Shown here: in pieces, positions 9,000 through 16,838 of the stretch
Layout: each line of letters opens with the position of its first letter
Numbering within the stretch: position 1 is the first letter of the stretch
Source: Streptomyces triculaminicus
Lineage (GTDB): Bacteria; Actinomycetota; Actinomycetes; Streptomycetales; Streptomycetaceae
Assembly: GCF_017349075.1 (NCBI RefSeq)
Contig: NZ_JAFMOF010000004.1
Location: 124,001 to 188,000, forward strand
Reading direction: 5' to 3'
Length of the DNA stretch: 64,000 bases
Position numbers and translations under genes: made by a program
The notes under the pieces: generated by a model
What the model was told of the DNA's origin: nothing
The model's input: only the letters and a program-made list of their open reading frames with translations
The model's database searches: none

Positions 9000-9402
9000 G
9001 CACCACCGCTTCCGCCGGGACGCCCTGCGGGAGATGGGCGAGGCCGTCGACGTCCTCGCCGCCCTCCCGGGCAAGGTCGAGTTCTGCCGGGACACGGCCG
9101 GGACCACCCGCTTCAACCAGAGCCCGTATCACGCGTGGAAGGCGGGGTTTCGGGAGTGCGCGATGCTCGCGCGCGGCAGCGAGTACGGCATGAACGACGC
9201 CGACGCCCGCGCCAGGCTCGACGCCTGGAGGTCCAGCAACACCGGTGACTTTGCCACCTACGCCGCGGCCGGCGCCCGCGACGGCATCGCTTTCGCCCGC
9301 GATGCCGCCCGCGACCCGGCCCGGTTCAACCTGCTCAACGATCCCGTGTGGCTGCGCGAGCACTTCACGGCCGCGCACGGCGAGCAGGCGGGCGCCGGAT
9401 GA
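8998..9402 (+). pseudogene. 5'-truncated fragment of an unrecognised protein
   Basis: From a stop at 8995 the frame encodes about 134 residues (HHRFRRDALREMG, later YHAWKAGFRECAMLARGSEYG), helical and charged, ending at TGA 9400-9402, which overlaps the ATG of the next gene. The meaningful sequence begins abruptly at the same point where the minus-strand regulator is cut, so an N-terminal part is missing. ATG 9034 could start a short product. The ATGA overlap ties it to the following glycosyltransferase operon. I cannot name the family. Confidence 0.5.
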
Positions 9403-10600
9403 CCACCGGTCACCCTCCGTTGGTGCTGATCGAGCCGTACGCGCACCACCTCGGCGGGCACCACCCACGCACCCTGGCCGCGCTCGCCGCGGCCAGGCCC
9501 GGCGCCCTGGTCATCACCCCGTACGGCGCCGCCGACCCCGCTCCCCTCCGCCAGGCCGGGGCCCGGCTGGTCACCGGCGGCCGCGGTGCTGCTGGTCGCC
9601 GCCCAGTGGGCGAACGCGGTCTCAACCGCCGTGCGGAAGGCGTTCGCCTCCCGCCGGTGGCCGCTCGCGCTACGGCGAGCCCCTCACCAGGTCACCCTCC
9701 TGGCCCGGTGCCTGACCGAGGCCGCGTGCCTGCGCACGACCCGCCGACTCGTCCGGGAGCCGGCTGCGGTGGTGGTGCTCAGCGCGAGCGAGGCCCTGCA
9801 CGGCGCGGCTGCCCTCCTCGGCTGTCAGCCGCATCTGCGGTTCATCCACGAGGCGGTCACCACGGAGGACGCGCCGGTCCGGCTGCTCGGGCACCTCGCC
9901 CGCCGGGGCGAGCGGCAGGTGGTCGCGCTGTATCCGACGGCGGCCGTACGCGAGCAGTTCGCCGGCGCCTTCCCCGGCCTGGCCGGGGTGGCGCGGGCCT
10001 TCGCGGTCGACGACGGACACCGGCTCACCGACGCCGAGCGGGACGGCGCCCGCACCACCTTCGGCATCCCCGACGGCGCCACGGTGGTGTGCCTGGTCGG
10101 CGGCTGGTGGCCGTACAAGGACATCGCCACCGTCGACGCCGCCCTCGCCCGGCTCACCTCGCCGATGCACCTGGTGGTCACCGGCACCCCGCTCGACGAG
10201 GAGGTCCTGGCCCGCTGGCACGAGCTCCCGCAGGTCCACCTCCACACGGTGCCCGGGCCGGTCGGCGAGCAGGTCCTCCGCCTCGTCTACGCCGCCGCCG
10301 ACGCTGGTCGCCCGTAGGCCCGGGGTGGGCAAGGAGTCCGGGCTGGTCATGGACACAGCCCGCCTCGGCGTCCCCCTTCTCCTCTCCGGTTACGACCCGG
10401 ACCTCACCGCCCGTCTCACCGGGCAGCCCTGGGCCCGGCTCTTCCCCGTAGGCGACCCCGGCACCCTCGACGCTCTCGCCGCCGGGCTGCCGCCCCGGCC
10501 CGGCCCCGGGTCCCCGGCGGTGCTGGGCATGGCCACGGCAGCCGAGCAGGCCGCCTTCCTCACCACCACGTACGCCCGCCTCCTCGAGGCGCTGCGATGA
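9399..10600 (+). pseudogene. GT4-like glycosyltransferase broken by two frameshifts
   Basis: Three consecutive frames assemble into one about 400-residue protein: an N-terminal part with PYAHHLGGHHPRTLAALAAA from ATG 9399 to about 9580; a middle part with the LRFIHEA segment and TVVCLVGGWWPYKDI, which fits the start of the second Rossmann domain, up to TAG 10316-10318; and a C-terminal part (GKESGLVMDTARLGVPLLLS) to TGA 10598-10600. The last piece resembles the nucleotide-sugar-binding end of GT-B enzymes. The breaks are near 9580 and 10305. Both joins would restore a continuous protein. Confidence 0.65.
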
Positions 10601-11462
10601 CGCCCGCCCCGCCCGCGCTGGTCGCGGTGATCGGCCCCGTCGAACCGGCCCTGCTGACCTCCTGGACCACCCACTACCGCAGGCTCGGCATCACCGACTT
10701 CCGCCTCGCCTTCCACTTCCCCGACCACGTTCTCAGCCCCTGGCGGCACCAGCTGCTGGCCACCGCAGCCGAGCTCGGCATCGCCCCGGTAACGGTCAGC
10801 ACCGGGCCGTGGCACGAACACACCAACACCGAGCACCGCGACGCACTGCGGGAGCAGTCCGGGCCCGGCTGGCACCTGCTCGCCGACTCCGACGAGTTCC
10901 ACACCTTCCCGGCCCCGCTGGAGGAGGTGATCGCCACGGCGGAGGAGACAGGGCGGCGGTGGTCGGCGGGTTGATGCTCGACCGCGCCGCCGCCGACGGC
11001 CGCCTGGCCCACTGGCGGCCGGAGACCGGGCTGGACCGTGCGTTCCCGCTCGGCGGCCACCTCACCCACCGGCTCCTGCGCGGCGACCCCCGCAAGATCG
11101 TCCTCGCACAGCCCGGAATCGCCGTGGCCTCCGGCAACCACCACGCCCCCGGTCACAAGCCCGACCCGGACGCGCTGGCGTGCGTGCACCACTTCAAGTG
11201 GCGCGCGGGTGTCCTGGAGGACCTGCGGCGGAGGGTGGAACGGTTCACCTCCGGCGCCTGGGCCGAGCAGAGCCCGGCCGTCCGGGACGAGGCCGGGCGG
11301 CTGCTGGACCACGTCGACCGGCACCACGGGCGCATCGACGTCGCCGACCCCCGCCTGGGCTTCCGCCGCGTGGCCCTGGACGGTCTGCCGGCGGGCTGGG
11401 CGGCCGAGGCCCGCGGCATCGTCACCCGGTGGCGGCCGCCTGTCGCTAACGGCCACCGGTAG
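10597..11462 (+). pseudogene. Glycosyltransferase-2-like (GT92-type) gene with one frameshift
   Basis: Starting at ATG 10597, which overlaps the previous stop, the N-terminal 120 residues (VAVIGPVEPALLTSWTTHYR, then WHLLADSDEFHTFP with a D-x-D motif) look like a GT-A-fold enzyme acting on a nucleotide sugar. The frame stops at 10974, but the next frame supplies a matching C-terminus from about 10955 (GGLMLDRAAADGRL … VLAQPGIAVASGNHHA … VHHFKWRAGVLEDL) to TAG 11460-11462. The HHFKWR motif is typical of these enzymes. A single-base change near 10950-10960 explains the break. Confidence 0.65.
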
Positions 11463-12496
11463 CGGGGCTCGGTCGGCGAGAATGGGGAGGTGTTGCTGGC
11501 CATGACGTTGGTGACGCTCGCATGGAGGCGTGAGGCTGGAGGACGGTTTCCGGCGGCGGTGTGAGGCCGGTGGTAGTTGTAGTGGATGTTCCAGACCGCG
11601 ATCGCCCGGGTCCGCTCTTCCTCGGAGCTCCACTGACGGGCGTAGAGCAGCTCTTCGGCGAGGATGCGTTGGTACCGCTCGACTTTGCCGTTGTGCCGGG
11701 GCGTGTAGGGCTTGGTTCGCTGGTGGCGGGAGGCCCGCGAGGTCACTGAGCGCACGAAGACTGCGGCGCGGTAGTTGGCGCCGTTGTCGGTGACCACGCG
11801 AACCACCCGGTGGATGCCATGGGCGGCGAAGAACGCGCGAGCGCGACTGAAGAACGCCACGGTGGTAGCGGCTTTCTCGTCGGGGAGGTGCTCGGTGTAG
11901 GCGAGGCGGGAGAACCCGTCGACGGCGGAGTGCAGGTAGACGTACCCGCCGTTGGCGCCGGCGGTCTTCGCGCGCTGGGCCGCCTTGGCCTGTGCAGAGC
12001 CGCGGCCGTGGGCCCGCCATCCGCCGCCGTCGGGGATGCGTCCGACCTTCTTGACATCCAAGTGGATCATGTGGCCCGGGTAGCGGGCCACGATCCGTCC
12101 CGGCGGGCGCCGGTTGGCGGACCCGTCGGGGTCGAGGAACCGGCGGTGGTTGATGCCCAGCCGCGCCAGCCACCGGCCCACGGTGCGTTCGCTGATCCGC
12201 ACACTCTGGCCCGCCAGCTCGAGCGCGATCCTGCGGGCGGACCACTTGTTGTCCCGCCGCAGTCGCTCGATCCGTTCGACGATCTCGGGCGGGGTCTGGG
12301 TCGGTGAGGAGTGCGGGACGCTCGGGCGGTCCAGCAACCCGGTCTCGCCGTACTTGTCGTACCGGTTCTCCCACTTGGACAGGCAAGCGCGGGAGATGCC
12401 GGCCTCGGCGGCGATGTGGGCGATCGGTCGGGTGCGGCAGCGTTCGACAAGCCTTCGTCGTCCCTCGATGGTCAAGGGGGCGTTCGCGTGCGTCAC
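11153..12496 (-). CDS. IS481-family transposase, reading through its normal end
   Basis: From GTG 12496 the protein has an N-terminal helix-turn-helix (HIAAEAGISRACLSKWENRY), a second DNA-binding region, and the DDE catalytic core: HLDVKKVG, VVTDNGANYRA and NGKVERYQRILAEE. Family similarity ends near residue 336 (NVMAS), about position 11487; the frame then continues 110 residues antisense to the glycosyltransferase gene, so the original stop is probably lost. The start codon overlaps the TGA of the MFS gene (GTGA), which means the element sits directly on the 3' end of that gene. No clean terminal inverted repeats were identified. Confidence 0.85.
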   Translation of the reverse strand: MTHANAPLTIEGRRRLVERCRTRPIAHIAAEAGISRACLSKWENRYDKYGETGLLDRPSVPHSSPTQTPPEIVERIERLRRDNKWSARRIALELAGQSVRISERTVGRWLARLGINHRRFLDPDGSANRRPPGRIVARYPGHMIHLDVKKVGRIPDGGGWRAHGRGSAQAKAAQRAKTAGANGGYVYLHSAVDGFSRLAYTEHLPDEKAATTVAFFSRARAFFAAHGIHRVVRVVTDNGANYRAAVFVRSVTSRASRHQRTKPYTPRHNGKVERYQRILAEELLYARQWSSEEERTRAIAVWNIHYNYHRPHTAAGNRPPASRLHASVTNVMASNTSPFSPTEPRYRWPLATGGRHRVTMPRASAAQPAGRPSRATRRKPRRGSATSMRPWCRSTWSSSRPASSRTAGLCSAQAPEVNRSTLRRRSSRTPARHLKWCTHASASGSGL

Positions 12497-13671
12497 TGGA
12501 CTACCTCGCTGCTGCGACCGGCTGCGATCACACCGCGCAAGGGGAACGCGACGAGCAGCGCGACCAGGACGAGGAGTCCGCTTGCCCAGAGCGGCCCGAG
12601 ATTCCCGGCTGCCGTGCCGAGGGTCGTCGCGGCGATGAGGGGTCCGACGGCGGCGCCGACGTTGAGCGCGGCGGTCGCATAGGCGCCGGCCATGGTGGGC
12701 GCTGCTGCCGCCTCGTAGAGGACCCGCGTGATCAACGTGCCGCCCAGCGCAAACGACAGCGCGCCCTGGACGAACACGAGGGCGAGCAGAGCAGCCGGCT
12801 TGTCGGCCAGGACGGCCAGGGCCGGCCAGCCGATAAACAGCAGCGGACCGCCGACCGCAATGACCGGGCCGGGGTGCTGGTCGGAGAGCCGGCCGGCGAC
12901 GGTGACCCCGGCGAAGGAACCGGCACCGAAGAGCACCAGGGCGACGGAGATCCACAGCTCGCCCAGCCCGGCGGTGTCGGTCACGACGGGGGCGAGGAAG
13001 GTGAAACCGGCGAAGGTCGCCGCGTTCACCATGGCACCGAGCAGCATGATCAGAAGCAACCGCGGCCTTTTGAGCTGCGCGAGTTCCGATCGCAAGGCCG
13101 GCCTGCCAGCAGCGACCTTCTGCACACGTCGCGTCGGGATCCCTTTGACGATGCCGATGGCTGCGGGCAGACAGAGAGCGGCGACGGCCCAGAAAGTGGC
13201 CCGCCAGCCGAACAGCGTGCCGAGCACCGATCCCCCTGGGACACCGGCGACCGTGGCCACCGTGGTGCCCGACAGCAGCACAGCGAGCGCGCGTCCCTTC
13301 TTGTCGGGCGAGACCAGTGTGGTGGCGGTCGTCAGCGCTACGGCGAGGAACCCCGCGTACGCGAGTGCTGCGACCACACGCGTCACCATCAGGACCGGGA
13401 AGCTCGAGGTGGCAGCGCCCACGACGTGGGCTGCCATGAACACGAGGACGAACCTCAGCAGGCTGGACCGTCCGGGCCAGTTGCGGGCAAGCCCGGCCAT
13501 GAGCGGGGCACCGACGATCATTCCGATCGCGAATGCCGAGGTGAGCATGCCTGTTGTCCCGACTGTCACGTCGAGGTCCGAGGCGATGTTCGGCAAGAGG
13601 CCGGCGAGCATGAATTCCGAGGTGCCCATGGCGAAGACCGCCACGGCGAGCAGATACAGCGGGAGAGGCAT
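12493..13671 (-). CDS. Cmx/CmlR-type chloramphenicol MFS exporter
   Basis: 392 residues with 12 hydrophobic helices. Long blocks match the actinobacterial Cmx/Cml exporters: YLLAVAVFAMGTSEFMLAGL, AFAIGMIVGAPLMAGLAR, LLSGTTVATVAGVPGGSVLG and GAGSFAGVTVAGRLSDQ. The last ten residues differ from my recollection of the family and coincide with the IS481 boundary, so the insertion may have replaced the tail. ATG 13671 was chosen with GGAG eight bases upstream; an in-frame ATG at 13710 would add 13 residues. The homologue in Corynebacterium is transposon-borne, which fits the mobile setting. Whether it confers resistance here is untested. Confidence 0.9.
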   Translation of the reverse strand: MPLPLYLLAVAVFAMGTSEFMLAGLLPNIASDLDVTVGTTGMLTSAFAIGMIVGAPLMAGLARNWPGRSSLLRFVLVFMAAHVVGAATSSFPVLMVTRVVAALAYAGFLAVALTTATTLVSPDKKGRALAVLLSGTTVATVAGVPGGSVLGTLFGWRATFWAVAALCLPAAIGIVKGIPTRRVQKVAAGRPALRSELAQLKRPRLLLIMLLGAMVNAATFAGFTFLAPVVTDTAGLGELWISVALVLFGAGSFAGVTVAGRLSDQHPGPVIAVGGPLLFIGWPALAVLADKPAALLALVFVQGALSFALGGTLITRVLYEAAAAPTMAGAYATAALNVGAAVGPLIAATTLGTAAGNLGPLWASGLLVLVALLVAFPLRGVIAAGRSSEVVQ

Positions 13672-13967
13672 CGAGTGGCTCCGAGGTGAGGAGAAGCACG
13701 AGAAGGTCATCTCGTCACCGCGGTCAGCCCCAGGGGCGCACTCGTCCGGCCGCAGAACGCGGCGAGACGGCAGGACTACGAACTCAGTGGTTCAGGGGGC
13801 TGACGGCGTGACCGAAAGCCCCCACCGTGTCTGACTCAGGACTCGACATGGCCCGCACGGTACCTGACCGATGCCTGTCAAGGCACATCGGTTTCACAGC
13901 TGTCGGCATGTGTCACCAACGTCATGACCCGCAACACCTAGGACCAGCTGGGAAGGGAGAGACGGAC

Positions 13968-14489
13968 GTGACGGAGCGCGCACCGACGGCGGTGTTGCTG
14001 GTGGGCATCACCGGCTCCGGCAAGACCACCCTCGCCCAGGCCCTCGCCGAGCGCGGCATGGTCCGCCTGTCCGTGGACGAGGAGGTCCACCGCCTCCACG
14101 GCCGCTACGGCGTCGACTACCCCGAGCACACCTACTTCGAGCGCGAACGCCCCGTCGTCGAGGCCGTCCGCCGCCGGCTTGCCGAGCACCTGGCCGCCGG
14201 GCACGACGTCGTCCTCGACCACGGCCTGTGGCTCCGCACCGACCGCAACGCCTGGAAGAAGCTCGTAGAGGCCGCGGGCGGCCGGTGGCGCCTGGTCTAC
14301 CTGCCCATCGAGAAGGACGAGCTGCTGCGGCGTCTCGCCACGCGCAACGAGCGCGAGGACGCCAACGCGCTGACTGTCAGCCCCCAGGCGCTGGACGACT
14401 TCTTCGCCCGCTTCGAGCCCCCGGCCGACGACGAGCAGGCCGTCGTCTACACCGGCGACCTCGACGCTGTGCTCGCTCCCATGAGCTGA
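13968..14489 (+). CDS. Small P-loop kinase-like ATPase (AAA_33 type)
   Basis: 173 residues from GTG 13968, preceded by GGAAGGGAGAGA. The N-terminus has a Walker A motif, GITGSGKTT, at residues 14-22, then a SVDEEVHRLHG helix and DVVLDHGLW, a likely Walker B/substrate strand. RRLATRNERED resembles the arginine-rich lid of gluconate-kinase- and zeta-toxin-like enzymes that phosphorylate small metabolites, nucleosides or antibiotics. The substrate is unknown. It is divergent from the MFS exporter; the 296-bp gap between them must hold both promoters, but I assigned none. Confidence 0.82.
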   Translation: MTERAPTAVLLVGITGSGKTTLAQALAERGMVRLSVDEEVHRLHGRYGVDYPEHTYFERERPVVEAVRRRLAEHLAAGHDVVLDHGLWLRTDRNAWKKLVEAAGGRWRLVYLPIEKDELLRRLATRNEREDANALTVSPQALDDFFARFEPPADDEQAVVYTGDLDAVLAPMS

Positions 14490-14606
14490 CCGGCGCCGCT
14501 TCACCAGTTCATCCCGCTCCATGGGGCCGTTATCCCCGATCCGGTGCGTGCCCTTGTCATGGCTGCGATCATCGCGCACGACTGCCGTCGGTCGAGGAGC
14601 AGGTGC

Positions 14607-14910
14607 GTGCCCACCAACTTTCTGCCCGAGGAACAGCGCAAACGCTTCGGCCACTTCGCTGAGGAGCCTGGCGAAGGGCAGCTCGCCGGGTCCTTCCTGC
14701 TGGATCAGACGGCCCGGCGCCACGCGATGACCGCCAAGGGCGCCCGTAACCGGCTCGGCTCGTGCGCGACGAAGACGTCGCCCCGCCTCTCGCCGCTGAT
14801 GTTCGCCCACATCAACTTCCACGGCCCCTACAGCTTCGCGCTGCCCGCCGAGGTCCAGGGCGGTCAGCTCCGCGCCACCCGCAAGCCCGCCGACACCGCG
14901 GTCCGGATCG
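14607..14910 (+). pseudogene. Internally deleted Tn3-family transposase
   Basis: About 50 residues from GTG 14607 match the N-terminus of Tn3-family transposases (NFLPEEQRKRFGHFAEEPG, FLLDQTARRHAMTAKGARN). These are followed directly by a C-terminal-like block (SPLMFAHINFHGPYSFALP). Roughly 900 central residues, including the catalytic core, are missing. The frame stays open to 14969, next to the right terminal repeat. The product cannot transpose. The 117 bases before it (14490-14606) show no gene. Confidence 0.75.
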
Positions 14911-14952
14911 CGGGCGCCAGCCCGTCCAGGCTGTCACAGATCACATGGTGTC

Positions 14953-15002
14953 AAAACTTTTGGCAGTAACACCGGTTCCCTGTTCCGTTCCTACTCGGCC
15001 CC
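14953..15002 (-). repeat. Right terminal inverted repeat, Tn3 type
   Basis: The reverse complement begins GGGGCCGAGTAGGAACGGAA and continues through CCGGTGTTACTG to CAAAAG. It matches 7180-7230 with one gap and three or four substitutions. The Tn3 transposase remnant ends immediately inside it. Confidence 0.8.
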
Positions 15003-15121
15003 AAACTCGCCCGAGCGGATACCCTCGCATGCCCGTCGACATAGCGGATGATCAGCGTGACGCCCGGAATTCCGGGATGGGAAATGGGCCGCGGACCTGC
15101 CGCGGCCGCATTCCCCGGGGC

Positions 15122-16015
15122 TCAGCAGTAGAGGTCGCCGCCCGGAGCCACACCCAGTGTCTGGGCGAATCGCTGGTAGCTGTTCACCCGGCTCTGCACC
15201 TGGGCGGGGTTGCGGCCGTCGCATTCCACGGCGCCGTTGATGCTGCGGATGGTCTGCCCGAATCCACGGCTGTTGACCATCGCGTCGTGCGGCGTCATGG
15301 TGCCGGGGCCGCGCTGGGTGTTCCAGTACCACAGGGCGGTTTTCCAGGAGACGGCCGCGTCGGTCTGGACGAGCGACGGATTGTTCAGCAAGTTGATTCC
15401 GAGGGCGTCGCCCGCCGCCTTGTAGTTGAAGTTCCAGCTGAGCTGGAGCGGACCGCGGCCGTAATAGGCGGCCTGGCCGGCCGGGCAGCCGTAGGGCTGG
15501 TTCCGGTCGCAGTAGTGGGGATAGTTGGCCGTGTTCTGCTCCACGATGTGGACCAGGCCCCCGGTCTCGTGGTCGACGTTGGCCAGGAAGGCCGCGGCCT
15601 CCTGCCGCTTGACCTGGTCACTGCCGGTGTTGGCGAATCCCGGGTACGCGGCCAGCGCCGCGACCAGCCCGTTGTACGTGTAGAAGGAGTTCCGGCCCGG
15701 GAACATCTGCTGGAACTGGGCCTCCGTCACGGGGAACTTTCCGGTCCCCGGGTTCCCGCCTCCCTGACAGGTGTACGGGTCCCAGTACCACGTGCTGATG
15801 AGCGGGTCGTAGCCGGGATTGTCGTGCTCGGCGATGTAGTACTTGCCGTCCGTGTACCGGACGACCGTACCCGCCGGATACCAGGCGCCGGCCGTCCAGT
15901 TGGACGCGTTGTCGCACGGGCCGGCGGCACTCGCCGTGCCGGACGGCACGGCGAGTGCCGTACCGAACAGAGCCAGTACGGACAGTAGCAAGGTGACGAA
16001 GCGGTTTCTTCTCAT
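15122..16015 (-). CDS. Secreted family 19 chitinase with N-terminal chitin-binding domain
   Basis: 297 residues. Residues 1-29 are a Sec signal peptide (MRRNRF, hydrophobic core, ASA cleavage site). Residues 32-83 form a CBM5/12-type chitin-binding domain (WYPAGTVVRY, STWYWDPYTC). The rest is a GH19 catalytic domain with the general acid at Glu150 in NVDHETGG and the second catalytic glutamate at Glu159 in IVEQNTANY, spaced nine residues apart as in streptomycete ChiC-type enzymes. YYGRGPLQLSWNFNY is the substrate-cleft motif. It hydrolyses chitin outside the cell and in this genus is often antifungal. ATG 16015 has GGAG upstream. Confidence 0.96.
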   Translation of the reverse strand: MRRNRFVTLLLSVLALFGTALAVPSGTASAAGPCDNASNWTAGAWYPAGTVVRYTDGKYYIAEHDNPGYDPLISTWYWDPYTCQGGGNPGTGKFPVTEAQFQQMFPGRNSFYTYNGLVAALAAYPGFANTGSDQVKRQEAAAFLANVDHETGGLVHIVEQNTANYPHYCDRNQPYGCPAGQAAYYGRGPLQLSWNFNYKAAGDALGINLLNNPSLVQTDAAVSWKTALWYWNTQRGPGTMTPHDAMVNSRGFGQTIRSINGAVECDGRNPAQVQSRVNSYQRFAQTLGVAPGGDLYC

Positions 16016-16398
16016 GGCGGCTCCTGTGGGGTTCGGATCGCTGAGGTGACACTCGCTTGCGGAAAACGCGACGGAGCCGGCGGTGGACACTGCGGCCCGT
16101 CTTCCTTGCGCAGTGAATAACTCTTCAACTTCGTTGTCAACGACATGCATCATGGGCGGCCAAACCAGGTGCATTTGGCACCCGGTTCCGGACAACTGTC
16201 ACTGCGGGGACTTGCGTCGGTGTCGTCCCGCATGGCACTCATGGACCGAAAGCCGGACGCGTTCCGAAGAAATGCCGCTGTCCTTGGACTTCCTGACCGG
16301 CGAGCCGTGACGGCTCTGCGATGCCGGTTTCCGGGGCGCTCGCTCCACGGGTCCGTGGAGTACGCCCGCCCGCCATTACCTCTGAACGAGGAGAGACC
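16016..16398. promoter_or_regulatory. Divergent intergenic region of two secreted-protein genes; candidate chitinase promoter
   Basis: 383 bases without a gene, unusually AT-rich around 16110-16160. On the minus strand TTGACA lies at 16140-16135 with TTATTCAC downstream at a short spacing, a possible promoter for the chitinase. The -35 sits inside a 13-bp palindrome TCGTTGTCAACGA (16131-16143), which could be an operator. I found no match to the DasR-type chitin-utilisation operator. Nothing further was assigned on the plus strand. Confidence 0.3.
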
Positions 16399-16821
16399 AT
16401 GCGTGGAATCAGAGCTGCTCGCTCCGCGGCCGTCGTCCTGGCCGCCGCGGCCACCGGAATCGCCCTCGCCGCGGGGCCGGCGGCCGCCGACGTTCCGATC
16501 GGCCAGCCGATGAACGGAAAGATGACCTACTACACCGACAAGGGATTCGGAGCCTGCGGGACGCCCATCGACGCGAACTCCCAGGACCTGGTCGCGGTCT
16601 CGCCCTCATGGTGGACCTCCGCCAACCCCAACAACGACCCTCTCTGCAAGGGCATATCGGTCGAGGTCAGCTACAACGGCAAGACCGTCCGAGTGCCGGT
16701 CAGGGACAAGTGCCTCTCGTGCGACCGCACCCACATCGACCTCGGCCGGCCGGCCTTCCAGAAGCTGGCACCGCTCGACCGGGGCGTGGTCAACGGCATC
16801 ACCTGGAAGTTCGTGCGCTGA
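16399..16821 (+). CDS. Secreted papain-inhibitor-like (SPI-type) double-psi beta-barrel protein
   Basis: 140 residues. A Sec signal peptide covers about residues 1-30 (AAGPAAA). The mature part (MTYYTDKGFGACGTPID, SWWTSANPNNDPLCKG, VRVPVRDKCLSCDRTHIDL, GVVNGITWKFVR) matches the Streptomyces papain inhibitor/expansin-like family, a small secreted double-psi beta barrel with four cysteines. Known relatives inhibit cysteine and some bacterial proteases and can be transglutaminase substrates. ATG 16399 follows GAGGAGAGA. It is divergent from the chitinase; both act outside the cell, but they need not be co-regulated. Confidence 0.9.
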   Translation: MRGIRAARSAAVVLAAAATGIALAAGPAAADVPIGQPMNGKMTYYTDKGFGACGTPIDANSQDLVAVSPSWWTSANPNNDPLCKGISVEVSYNGKTVRVPVRDKCLSCDRTHIDLGRPAFQKLAPLDRGVVNGITWKFVR

Positions 16822-16838
16822 GCCCGGGGCCCGGCCCC

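Larger units (their letters stand above)
7180..15002. mobile_element. Candidate decayed Tn3-family transposon
   Basis: Matching inverted repeats at 7180-7230 and 14953-15002 point outward with GGGG at each outer end, as in Tn3-family elements. A Tn3-type transposase remnant (14607-14910) lies just inside the right repeat in the expected orientation. The five bases flanking the ends are AAACC on the left and AAACT on the right, close to a 5-bp target duplication. The enclosed 7.8 kb carries a deformylase, truncated and frameshifted genes, an IS481 transposase and a chloramphenicol-type exporter. The single-transposon reading is inference; two independent Tn3-derived miniature elements could give the same ends. 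Confidence 0.5.

Noticed and set aside
11463..12540. Terminal inverted repeats of the IS481 element
   Set aside because: Both edges contain a loose GGTCG…AGGT similarity, but spacing differs and no convincing inverted repeat or target duplication could be shown.
15842..15990. Inverted GC-rich repeats in the chitinase signal-peptide coding region
   Set aside because: They are explained by the alanine/valine-rich signal peptide and lie inside coding sequence.
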